A stretch of 16,140 nt of DNA from the NCBI GenBank assembly GCA_900540395.1, contig UQFQ01000026.1:1-16140 (forward strand), given 5' to 3'. The notes beneath the pieces were generated by a model. It saw only the letters and a list, made by a program, of their open reading frames with translations, was not told the DNA's origin and did not search any database. The position numbers and the translations under genes were made by a program. Shown one piece after another: positions 7,225-13,889 of this stretch; within the stretch, counting starts at the first letter, position 1; the number at the start of each line of letters is the position of its first letter. Source of the DNA: an uncultured Mollicutes bacterium. Lineage in GTDB: Bacteria > Bacillota_I > Bacilli_A > RFN20 > CAG-826.

Positions 7225-8184
7225 ATGACTATTTTTGAAAAACGTGAAATTTTAGAAAAAGCTAGTTCTTTCTTAGCAAAAGACGATTTAGAAAAGCTAT
7301 CAAAAACTTTAGACGAAATCGATGGCATAAAATCAACACCTTCTAATTTAGAACTACTAGAACTTTTTAAAACTGCCAAATCAGTTGAGGGGTGTTCTAC
7401 TAAGTCTATGAAATACTATGTGTATCTTATTAGTGACTTTTTAAACAAAACTCAAATACCAGTTAAAGAAATGACTACAGATGATATTCGAAGTTACTTA
7501 AATAACCATTCAGTTAATTCAACAGGCTCTAAGGTTTCTATGGATAATATCAGGAGAGTTCTTTCTTCTTTTTTTGCTTGGCTTGAGGAGGAAGATTATA
7601 TTCGAAAGAATCCAGTTAAGCGAATTCACAAAATTAAATCTATTAAAACTATTAAAAAAGTCTTTAGTGACGAGAATATTGAGAACTTAAAAGATGCGTG
7701 TACATACTTAAGAAACAAAGTAATTATCGAACTTTTATCCTCTACTGGTATGAGAGTTGGTGAATTAGTAACAATAAATAAGTCGAGTGTAGATTTTGAA
7801 AACAAAGAATGCATTGTATTGGGGAAAGGTGGTAAACAAAGAAAGGTTTATTTTGATTCAAAAACAAAAATTCATTTACAAGCATATTTAGCTTCTAGAA
7901 CAGATAATAATGAAGCATTATTTGTTTCCCTCTTCTACCCTTTCAATCGTCTTCAAATAAGTGGTGTTGAAATAATGCTAAGAAAGCTAGGCTCTGAGAC
8001 GACTATTGATAATGTTCATCCTCATAGATTTAGAAGGACTTTAGCAACGAAAGCTATTGATAAGGGTATGCCAGTTGAACAGGTGCAAATTTTACTAGGA
8101 CACACAAAAATAGACACTACTATGCATTATGCAATAGTAGATCAGACTAACGTTAAAAACTCTTATAGGCGATATATTGGATAG
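7225..8184 (+). CDS. Tyrosine recombinase (XerC/D-like), probable hsdS invertase
   Basis: A site-specific recombinase of 319 aa. A SAM-like N-terminal core-binding domain covers about 40-125. The catalytic domain carries the full set: Arg177 (STGMRVGEL), a Lys in GKGGK (201-204), His267-x-x-Arg270 (PHRFRR), His293 (LLGH) and nucleophile Tyr302 (TTMHY). An extra ~40 residues precede the core-binding domain, compared with XerC and XerD. GGAGG lies 10 nt before the ATG. It is transcribed away from the hsd operon and is followed directly by hsdS2, with site B starting one base after its stop codon. Recombinases in this position next to inverted hsdS copies (for example in Streptococcus pneumoniae SpnIII-type loci) shuffle hsdS. 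That role here is inferred from context. Confidence 0.92.
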   Translation: MTIFEKREILEKASSFLAKDDLEKLSKTLDEIDGIKSTPSNLELLELFKTAKSVEGCSTKSMKYYVYLISDFLNKTQIPVKEMTTDDIRSYLNNHSVNSTGSKVSMDNIRRVLSSFFAWLEEEDYIRKNPVKRIHKIKSIKTIKKVFSDENIENLKDACTYLRNKVIIELLSSTGMRVGELVTINKSSVDFENKECIVLGKGGKQRKVYFDSKTKIHLQAYLASRTDNNEALFVSLFYPFNRLQISGVEIMLRKLGSETTIDNVHPHRFRRTLATKAIDKGMPVEQVQILLGHTKIDTTMHYAIVDQTNVKNSYRRYIG

Positions 8185-8185
8185 T

Positions 8186-8200
8186 TTAAATCACGATTTA
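8186..8200 (+). repeat. Recombination core, site B (upstream of hsdS2)
   Basis: TTAAATCACGATTTA, identical to sites A and C, between the recombinase stop and the hsdS2 start. Because this copy does not encode the conserved hsdS helix in the same frame, shared protein sequence cannot explain it, which strengthens the case for a recombination site. It is inverted relative to site A and a direct repeat of site C. Confidence 0.8.
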
Positions 8201-8215
8201 TCGGAGGTGTTTGCT

Positions 8216-9298
8216 ATGGAATGTAAACCTTTAGGTAGTCTCGTCAAATTCGTTGGAGGATATTCTTTTAAGAGTGAAAAATATGTTCCTAGTGGTTTAA
8301 GAGTTATCAGAATCGCGAATGTACAGGATGGTATTTTAGAAGATAATGCACCTTGTTATTATCCCATTGAATATAAAGATATGATTGGTGACGCGCTTTT
8401 AAAAGAAGGTGACCTTTTAATGTCTTTAACTGGTAACGTTGGTAGAGTAGCGTTTATGACGGATGAATTTCTACCTGCAGGTTTAAATCAACGAGTCGAA
8501 TGTCTTAGAACGGACGATGATATTATTAAAAAATATCTTTTCTATATGTTCAAATCCAAAACTTTTATTCAAGAGGCTCTAAAAAATGCTACTGGGGTGG
8601 CACAATTAAATATGTCTACTACTTGGCTTAAAGATTATATGGTCCCGATTAAAGGTTCTAATGAAATGAACTCATTAATAAAGACCCTAGATTCAATAGA
8701 ATCAGCTATTTTATCCGAGAAAAATGCAATTTTAAAATATGATTCACTGATTAAATCACGATTTAATGAACTTCTTGATAAAAACCAAACACACGTAAGT
8801 AAAATTGGCGACCTTGTTGATAGAAATATAAAATCCGCTAAGAAAACCTATAATAGTGATCAAGAAATCAAGTATATCGACATTGGTTCAATTGATAATA
8901 AAAGTAATAAGATAGTTTCTTCGACAACATATCTTGTCAAAAATGCTCCGTCTAGAGCAAAACAATGTTTGAAACAAGGAGATGTTCTAGTTTCTACTGT
9001 TAGACCAAATTTAAAAAATATAGCCTTATTTGATGAAGCAAATACTGGATATGTTGGGACGTCTGGGTTCTGTGTTTTAAGAAGTCTAAATGTGAATAAA
9101 TATTTCTTATTACACTCAGTGCTAACAGATGATTTTACAAAAGATATGGTTCAACTAACAACAGGCGCATCATATCCAGCAATTAGAGATGATGACATCT
9201 TAAATTATGAAATTATTGTCGTTGATATAAATAAGCAAAACGAATTTGGAAAAGTAGCCGAGCAAATAGATAAATTGAAATTTATCAATAAAAGATAA
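8216..9298 (+). CDS. hsdS: Second specificity subunit HsdS, copy 2 (inverted copy)
   Basis: The open frame begins with a TTG at 8177 overlapping the recombinase. I chose the ATG at 8216 because GGAGG lies 8 nt upstream, giving 360 aa. TRD1 is about residues 1-150, with LLMSLTGNVGRVAF and LNQRV as in other HsdS proteins. An inter-domain helix ends at LIKSRFNELL (178-187). TRD2 is about 188-340, with DVLVSTVRPNLKNIA. The C-terminus is cut short: after IDKLKF only INKR remains, while HsdS1 continues with about 25 residues of conserved helix. Both recognition domains differ from those of HsdS1, so it carries two further half-specificities. It lies behind the recombinase with its own ribosome site and may be expressed rather than silent. 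The missing C-terminal helix may weaken assembly with HsdM. Confidence 0.92.
   Translation: MECKPLGSLVKFVGGYSFKSEKYVPSGLRVIRIANVQDGILEDNAPCYYPIEYKDMIGDALLKEGDLLMSLTGNVGRVAFMTDEFLPAGLNQRVECLRTDDDIIKKYLFYMFKSKTFIQEALKNATGVAQLNMSTTWLKDYMVPIKGSNEMNSLIKTLDSIESAILSEKNAILKYDSLIKSRFNELLDKNQTHVSKIGDLVDRNIKSAKKTYNSDQEIKYIDIGSIDNKSNKIVSSTTYLVKNAPSRAKQCLKQGDVLVSTVRPNLKNIALFDEANTGYVGTSGFCVLRSLNVNKYFLLHSVLTDDFTKDMVQLTTGASYPAIRDDDILNYEIIVVDINKQNEFGKVAEQIDKLKFINKR
8751..8765 (+). repeat. Recombination core, site C (middle of hsdS2)
   Basis: TTAAATCACGATTTA at codons 179-183 of hsdS2, in the inter-TRD helix and in the same codon phase as site A. Exchange between A and C would keep the reading frame and swap the C-terminal halves. 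The match extends by three bases on the 5' side (TGA). Confidence 0.8.
9267..9284 (+). repeat. 18-bp inverted repeat D' (3' end of hsdS2)
   Basis: TAGATAAATTGAAATTTA, in the same reading phase as 4355-4372. Four codons later hsdS2 stops, so the repeat marks the boundary where homology with hsdS1 ends. Confidence 0.7.
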
Positions 9299-9343
9299 AT
9301 TTGGATTGAAACCCTCTTACTTGCAAGATTTTTTCTCAAAAAT

Positions 9344-9400
9344 GATAAAAAGTTTTTTGTGCGACAAAAAGTTTATTGTGCTATAAAAAGTTTTTAGTGC
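9344..9400 (+). repeat. Three tandem 19-bp direct repeats
   Basis: Units at 9344-9362, 9363-9381 and 9382-9400, with no gap. The consensus is (G/T)A(T/C)AAAAAGTTT followed by TTT, ATT or TTA and then GTGC. The units differ at only a few positions. The period is close to two helical turns, as in protein-binding iterons. No function is established. Confidence 0.75.
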
Positions 9401-9499
9401 AAAACCACAAGCTAAAACTTCATTGTTAGGGAATAGGATGTTAAGTTGCTTATGCTCAACTTATGTTAAAAAACTGCTAAATTTTGCTAATTTTGGCTC

Positions 9500-9538
9500 A
9501 AAAAAAGGCTTGATTAGCCATTTCTAGCGTATCAAACC
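9500..9538 (-). terminator. Intrinsic terminator hairpin (copy B)
   Basis: The same 32-nt hairpin as at 63-94, followed on the minus strand by seven T. Two base differences from copy A each turn an A-U pair into a G-U wobble when read as minus-strand RNA, so the stem survives. On the plus strand they would be A-C mismatches. It probably ends the DUF4238/AP2 transcript that arrives from the right. Confidence 0.75.
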
Positions 9539-9598
9539 ATTGCTTTCAATATGGCAATAAATACCAATTGTGATGCACTTGCGACCCTTGTTTCTTTT
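9500..9598 (-). repeat. Dispersed ~100-bp repeat, copy B
   Basis: The partner of 57-160. It shares the hairpin, the adjacent CTTTCAATATG (9543-9553), ATGCAC (9573-9578) and a CGACC-rich segment. No intron is present at this copy. Confidence 0.6.
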
Positions 9599-9628
9599 TG
9601 CAACCCCTTTGCTAATTTTGCGACCCCT
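9579..9628. repeat. Three imperfect ~20-bp-period repeats
   Basis: The words TTGCGACCC, TTGCAACCCC and TTGCGACCCC begin at 9579, 9598 and 9618 (19- and 20-bp steps), separated by T-rich DNA. The first unit lies inside the dispersed repeat. The meaning is unknown. Confidence 0.5.
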
Positions 9629-9656
9629 ACATAAGGTGTAAGTTATATCTATAGTT

Positions 9657-10265
9657 CTACCTATATTTCCCAAAGTACTCTTCTTCACCTGCTAGTCTTG
9701 CTTTTGCTGCTTCTCTTTTAGTTTTGAATCTACCAATAATATGAGCTTTTCTTTGAAAGATAATCTGAGCAACCCATAGTCCTCTATCTTTATCAAAGTG
9801 AACTCCTCGTACTCCAGAAGTATTATTTTTATTTAGTTTCCTATCTTTTTAAATGCCACACTTCATAGTTCCATCGACTAATCCGCGATCTAAAGTAGGA
9901 AGGGACGCCTTATTTTCATCATTCTTGCATCCACAAGAAACCGTAACTCCTGTAGTTAAGTACGTGGTCGGTACAAAACAGGTATTTCCACAGTTGCATT
10001 TGCACTCCCAATAATTCTTTTTGCTTTTTGTATAGGCAAATCCAATAACTGTTAGTCTTCCAAATTTCTGACCTGTTAAGTCAACGGTTCTTCTTTTTAA
10101 ACATCCACAGGATTTAGTATGACCTAAGTGCAGTTTATTAATGGTAAGTTCTACAATATTTCCACAATCACATCTACATTTATAAATAGTTGTTGAGTGA
10201 TATCTTTTATCAGTTTTCTCTATAACTACTAAACGGCCATATCTTTTACCGATTTCATTAGACAT
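9657..10265 (-). pseudogene. Zinc-binding/AP2-domain DNA-binding protein, interrupted by in-frame TAA
   Basis: The first 138 residues contain two copies of a module with YGRLVVIE or FGRLTVIG, then CxCDCGN/CKCNCGN, then SCGCLK/SCGCKN, which looks like a zinc-binding unit. This type of N-terminus is known from phage and mobile-element proteins. A TAA at 9849-9851 stops translation. The same frame continues for 63 more residues that form a good AP2 domain (NNTSGVRGVHFD, WVAQI, IGRFKTKREAAKA) ending in TAG at 9657. The intact protein would have had about 202 aa. Its ATG overlaps the DUF4238 stop by 8 bp (ATGTCTAA), so the pair is an operon. The truncated N-terminal part could still be made. It could alternatively be a sequencing error. 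Confidence 0.82.
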
Positions 10266-11175
10266 CTAAACCACTTCTTTCCTTATTTTTAAAAGCAACT
10301 CCAAAATGTGAATTAATAATTGTTCCGTGGTTTATATTTGAAACATCATGCTCATAGAGCTTTTGTGTCGTATAAGTTAATATGTCTCCTTTTTGCCAGG
10401 GAGTTTTCAAATATTTTTTTAGACTTAGCAAACATGGAGAGCATTCACTACCAACATTAACCAGGGCAAAACATAAGGATGGAGTTACAGGATAAAATGA
10501 AATCAACTCAAGAGATAATCCTGAATCAGCAAAGCCACTTATAGCAACCGGATAACAATCGCCTATTATGAAATCTACAGGTCCTCTTTTTTCAAAGAAA
10601 ATAAAATATTTACCAAATATTCCAAAACAATCTCTCATCATAAAACTTTTGATTGGCTTATCTATCAAATCATTATTTACAACATCATCGAAAGAACGAC
10701 ATTTAACTAAAACACTTAAATTCCTCTTCCAAAGTTCTACAAAGTTGCCATCATTTTGGTATTCGCTATACATAGCTTTACTTTCATTGCTTAGATTATT
10801 AAATATATCAACTGCATTTTTAGATCTAAAGGCGAGCAATGCACAAAAAAATCTTAATGATGCTTCTTCTTTTAAAGTTAGTGATATTTCGTGTTTGTTT
10901 AAAATCTTAGTCTTAATTAAATATCCGATTTCCTGCTCATATTTTGCAAAATCTTTTTCTATTTGTGATGGGTTATTTTGATTAACAAAACTACTATTAT
11001 AAAGTTGCTTTTCCATAAACACATCTCTCGTGTTCTTAACAGATACCGTTTTATCCTTTAATGAATAAAAGAAAAGATTATTAGAATCATCAAAACAAAA
11101 ATTCCTTAGTATAAATTGTGGAATATAATGTTGACGTATTGGTTCATGTTTATTTCGCCTTTGCAACTTAATCAC
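10258..11175 (-). CDS. DUF4238 family protein
   Basis: 305 aa with the family signature HYIPQFILRNF at residues 16-26. The middle is mixed helical with no membrane segment or signal peptide. GDCYPVAI lies at about 208-215, a conserved region of this family. The biochemical role of DUF4238 is unknown. Members are often found in accessory and defence-rich regions, as here between an R-M locus and a recombinase remnant. The start is a GTG with a poor ribosome site very close to the predicted promoter; a TTG three codons on is an alternative. It overlaps the downstream AP2 gene and is probably co-transcribed with it. The family call is firm and the function unassigned. Confidence 0.85.
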   Translation of the reverse strand: MIKLQRRNKHEPIRQHYIPQFILRNFCFDDSNNLFFYSLKDKTVSVKNTRDVFMEKQLYNSSFVNQNNPSQIEKDFAKYEQEIGYLIKTKILNKHEISLTLKEEASLRFFCALLAFRSKNAVDIFNNLSNESKAMYSEYQNDGNFVELWKRNLSVLVKCRSFDDVVNNDLIDKPIKSFMMRDCFGIFGKYFIFFEKRGPVDFIIGDCYPVAISGFADSGLSLELISFYPVTPSLCFALVNVGSECSPCLLSLKKYLKTPWQKGDILTYTTQKLYEHDVSNINHGTIINSHFGVAFKNKERSGLDV

Positions 11176-11186
11176 CTACCAATAAA

Positions 11187-11192
11187 ATTATA
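11187..11192 (-). promoter_or_regulatory. Possible -10 box for the DUF4238/AP2 pair
   Basis: A perfect TATAAT on the minus strand, but no well-spaced -35 (TTGAAA lies only 5 bp upstream). The start would be only about 5 nt before the GTG, so transcription may instead come from further upstream or give a nearly leaderless message. Confidence 0.3.
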
Positions 11193-11288
11193 CCTTATTT
11201 CAAGTCCATAAAATAGACGCTAAAGCAAAAAAGCTCACTAAGCATAATATTAGTTAACTTAATCAAAATCAATGCAAATCTCTATTAT

Positions 11289-12779
11289 TTATATCGTAAT
11301 ATCTATACCTACAATGAATTTAAAGGTTATAGTTCCATCTCTATTAACAATTGCTTTATCAAGAACGGTCATCCAAAGATTATCTTCCCAATCTGTTAGT
11401 ATTTCCCCTGCTTCTTTAAAGGTTGCTAAATAAGAATTTAATTCTAAAAGTTTACCTTTTCTAATTTGCTTTTCATCATTTAATTCATCTAATTTATTTT
11501 TTGTCTTTTCATATCTTGCTTCGAGCTCTTTATATTTTTTAGCGTAATCATCTTGATTTTGAGAGTGTGAAGCATTTTCTCTTACTAGTTTTCTAGCTAA
11601 CTCTCTAATAGCTTCAAGTTCACTTTCAGTTTCACTAATAGCATTATCAATTAGCGAGGTATCAGTTAAAGTCTTGATTACTTCATTTGCATCATTTATA
11701 ACCTGCTCTTTATTAATCATTACTTGGTTGTAGGCTTTAATGAATTTGCTCTTAACTTCATCTTCAGTTATAAAAGGTGTTTGGCATTTATCATGGACAT
11801 CAGAATATTTTTTGTTGCAACGATAGATTTCTTTTCGCCATGGTTTTGTCGAATGCCATATTTTCTTACCATAAAATCCACTGCAATCACCACATACTAA
11901 TTTAGATGAGAACGAATTAACTGAAGAATAAGATGGTCCGATTTCCTTTCTTCTTTTTATTTCTGCTTGAACCATTTCCCACATATCTTTATCGATAATT
12001 GCTGGGTGGCTATTTTCAACAAAATATTGAGGTAGTTCACCTTGATTTTTGACAGCCTTATGCTCTAAAAAGTCCTTAATAAAGGTTTTTTGAAGGATAG
12101 CATCACCCTTATATTTTTCGTTTGTAAGAATCGAGGTGACAGTGTTTTTGGCCCATTAAGTCTTACCTCCAGGAACAAGAACATGCATTAAATTAAGCCT
12201 ATTAGCAATTGCACTAGCTGTTTTCCCACATACCAAAAATTCTCTATAAATAAGTCTGACTATCACTGCTTGCTCTTTATCAATTGCAATCTTTTCGTTT
12301 TCCTTTTTATAGCCTAGAAAGGTCTTATAAGCAAAAGTTACCTTGCCTTCTTTCATTTGCCACCTTTTTCCCATTGTGACGTTTTGACTTATTGATCTTG
12401 ATTCTTCTTGAGCGATTGATGACATAATGGCAAGTAAAAACTCCGCTTTATCATCAAAAGTCCATAGATTCTCTTTTTCAAAATAGACCTCTACCCCTTT
12501 TGCTTTTAACTTTCTTGTATAGTTAATAATATCTAAGGTGTTTCTAGCAAAACGAGATATGGATTTAGTTATGATTAAATCAATCTTTCCACCTAAAGCA
12601 TCTTCTATCATTTGTTTAAATTGAGTTCTATTTTTTGTATTTGTGCCAGATATACCTTCATCGGCATAAAACTTGACTAATTCCCAGTCAGGTTTTGAAT
12701 TAATGTAGTTTTCATAGTAATTGCATTGGGCCTCAAAAGATGTAAATTGCTCATCACTATCAGTTGAAACACCCGGCAC
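11289..12779 (-). pseudogene. Large serine recombinase, N-terminally truncated and with in-frame TAA
   Basis: A single frame of 497 codons runs through the whole interval with one TAA at 12156-12158. The N-terminal part has the resolvase core (VSTDSDEQ, YADEGISGTNTKNRTQF, IDLIITKSISRFARNTLD, SSIAQEESRSIS) and the recombinase domain (FLGYKK to AIANRLN). After the stop the frame continues WAKNTVTSILTNEKYKGD, HPAIID, a zinc ribbon (CGDC, YRC) and a coiled coil. A lysine codon AAA is normal at the stop position (GGKTK then W), so AAA to TAA is likely. The first ~10 codons are missing. The catalytic Arg of the usual YCRVS motif is replaced in frame (PGVS), although TGCCGG for Cys-Arg is still visible two bases out of frame. 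It is not functional as an intact recombinase and is a relic of an integrative element. Confidence 0.9.
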
Positions 12780-12782
12780 ACT

Positions 12783-12824
12783 AAAAAAAGCGGCCTTACT
12801 CGAATTTGAGCTAGGTCGCTTTTT
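12783..12824 (-). terminator. Bidirectional intrinsic terminator
   Basis: The stem GCG-CCT-CTC pairs with GAG-AGG-CGC, with two small internal mismatches and a 6-nt loop (12790-12819). It is flanked by seven T on the minus-strand exit and five T on the plus-strand exit. It begins a few bases after the DUF2971 stop codon and ends that operon. Its other edge abuts the broken 5' end of the serine recombinase. Confidence 0.8.
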
Positions 12825-12827
12825 CGT

Positions 12828-13868
12828 TTAATTAAATTTTTCAAATTCTAACGCTAAGTTTTCTATGTTGTCTTTTTGCCTGTATATATCGAATCCGTAT
12901 TCTCTAGACAAGTTTAAGATTCTGTGAATATTCTTATCAGAGCACTTCTTTCCAACATAGATAGCAGCAATCTTTGGCGCAGGAAATTTAATATTAGCTT
13001 CACCAATTATTCGCCATTCTTTTTGAAAACTCCATTCACTAAATTTTGTTAAAAATAAATGTATATAATCCAAACCTCTATCGATTTGTGATATCTCCCC
13101 ATTTGAAATTAAAGCAACAAAAGACTCTAAAAATGCACCAACAAGAATTTTAATGATATTTGTCTCCCTTTTGTTACCATACACTACCGGAAACGTGTTT
13201 AACTGAAAATCGATACTGCTATTAGACTCATATTCGATGCAATAGCCTTCGTAATTATGCGAGTACATCTCCCACATTACCTGACTTTTATTAGTCTCTG
13301 ATAAAGAGCATATACCGATCTCTTTTCTTGCATTTAAGGCTTTCATTACTACACCTTCAAAAGATTTCAGGTTAGCTTCATTTTGCCACATTCCAGAAAG
13401 CAATGCGCCAAAAGTCTCAAGTGCAGCAACATCTTCTTGTTCCTCAGCGGCAATTGCAGTTATTCTTTTAATATCGAAATTATTATCTCTATCTAAGCAT
13501 TTATGTAAAAGCTTTTTAAAATCATTCTTGCTTAATGATGAAGGAAAACCAGATACCATATTGGCAATCTCATCTATAACTGCTCTTTTTATTATGCCTT
13601 CTCTCTTGAAGATTGAATCGTACGAGAAATTTGCTGAACACTCAAATTGGTCATCGAGTTTTTCAGCTTGACACAAATATAAATATTTGTTGACAATCAT
13701 ATCTTCAGTAAAATCATCAAACGAGCGATACTTATAAAGCTTCTTTGGAAATCTTGTTAAATGCTCTTGACGACTATATGGTTCACCAAGTTCTTTGCTA
13801 TACCCAGTGAGACTTAATTTAAGAGATAAAGCTTCTTTAATATACAATTTTGCATCTTTTTTATTCAA
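12828..13868 (-). CDS. DUF2971 family protein
   Basis: 346 aa. The family signatures are LYKYRSF at 44-50, LDDQFEC at 71-77 (usually NDPFE), ICSLSE at 186-191, MWEMYSHNYEGYCIEYE at 198-214 and EWSFQKEWRII at about 285-295. There is no membrane segment or signal peptide. DUF2971 has no settled biochemical function. Members are frequent in phage and defence regions. The start is a TTG at 13868 with an excellent GGAGGTGA site 10 nt upstream, suggesting translation tuned by the weak start codon. It follows the DUF262 gene after 21 bp and ends at a terminator, so it is the last gene of a three-gene operon. A partner or accessory role to the nuclease is inferred from this arrangement. Confidence 0.85.
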   Translation of the reverse strand: MNKKDAKLYIKEALSLKLSLTGYSKELGEPYSRQEHLTRFPKKLYKYRSFDDFTEDMIVNKYLYLCQAEKLDDQFECSANFSYDSIFKREGIIKRAVIDEIANMVSGFPSSLSKNDFKKLLHKCLDRDNNFDIKRITAIAAEEQEDVAALETFGALLSGMWQNEANLKSFEGVVMKALNARKEIGICSLSETNKSQVMWEMYSHNYEGYCIEYESNSSIDFQLNTFPVVYGNKRETNIIKILVGAFLESFVALISNGEISQIDRGLDYIHLFLTKFSEWSFQKEWRIIGEANIKFPAPKIAAIYVGKKCSDKNIHRILNLSREYGFDIYRQKDNIENLALEFEKFN

Positions 13869-13889
13869 AAATGGTCACCTCCAATTGAC

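Larger units (their letters stand above)
9299..9656. other. Non-coding stretch rich in short repeats
   Basis: No reading frame is supported. It holds three 19-bp direct repeats (9344-9400), a 7-bp hairpin TAAGTTG/CAACTTA with an 8-nt loop (about 9442-9463), a terminator hairpin on the minus strand (9500-9538) and three ~20-bp-period TTGCRACCC repeats (9579-9628). No clear intrinsic terminator for hsdS2 is seen on the plus strand. Its length and repeats could mark an origin-like or element-end region, but no replication gene is near. Confidence 0.45.

Noticed and set aside
8177..8215. TTG at 8177 as the start of hsdS2
   Set aside because: It overlaps the recombinase end and lacks a ribosome site. 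The ATG at 8216 has GGAGG at good spacing. The intervening codons look like a decayed inter-domain relic.
9344..9400. Tandem repeats as a CRISPR array
   Set aside because: The units are contiguous, with no unique spacers between them.
10568..10981. 137-codon plus-strand open frame inside the DUF4238 gene
   Set aside because: It is antisense to a recognisable DUF4238 protein, has no ribosome site and no known domain.
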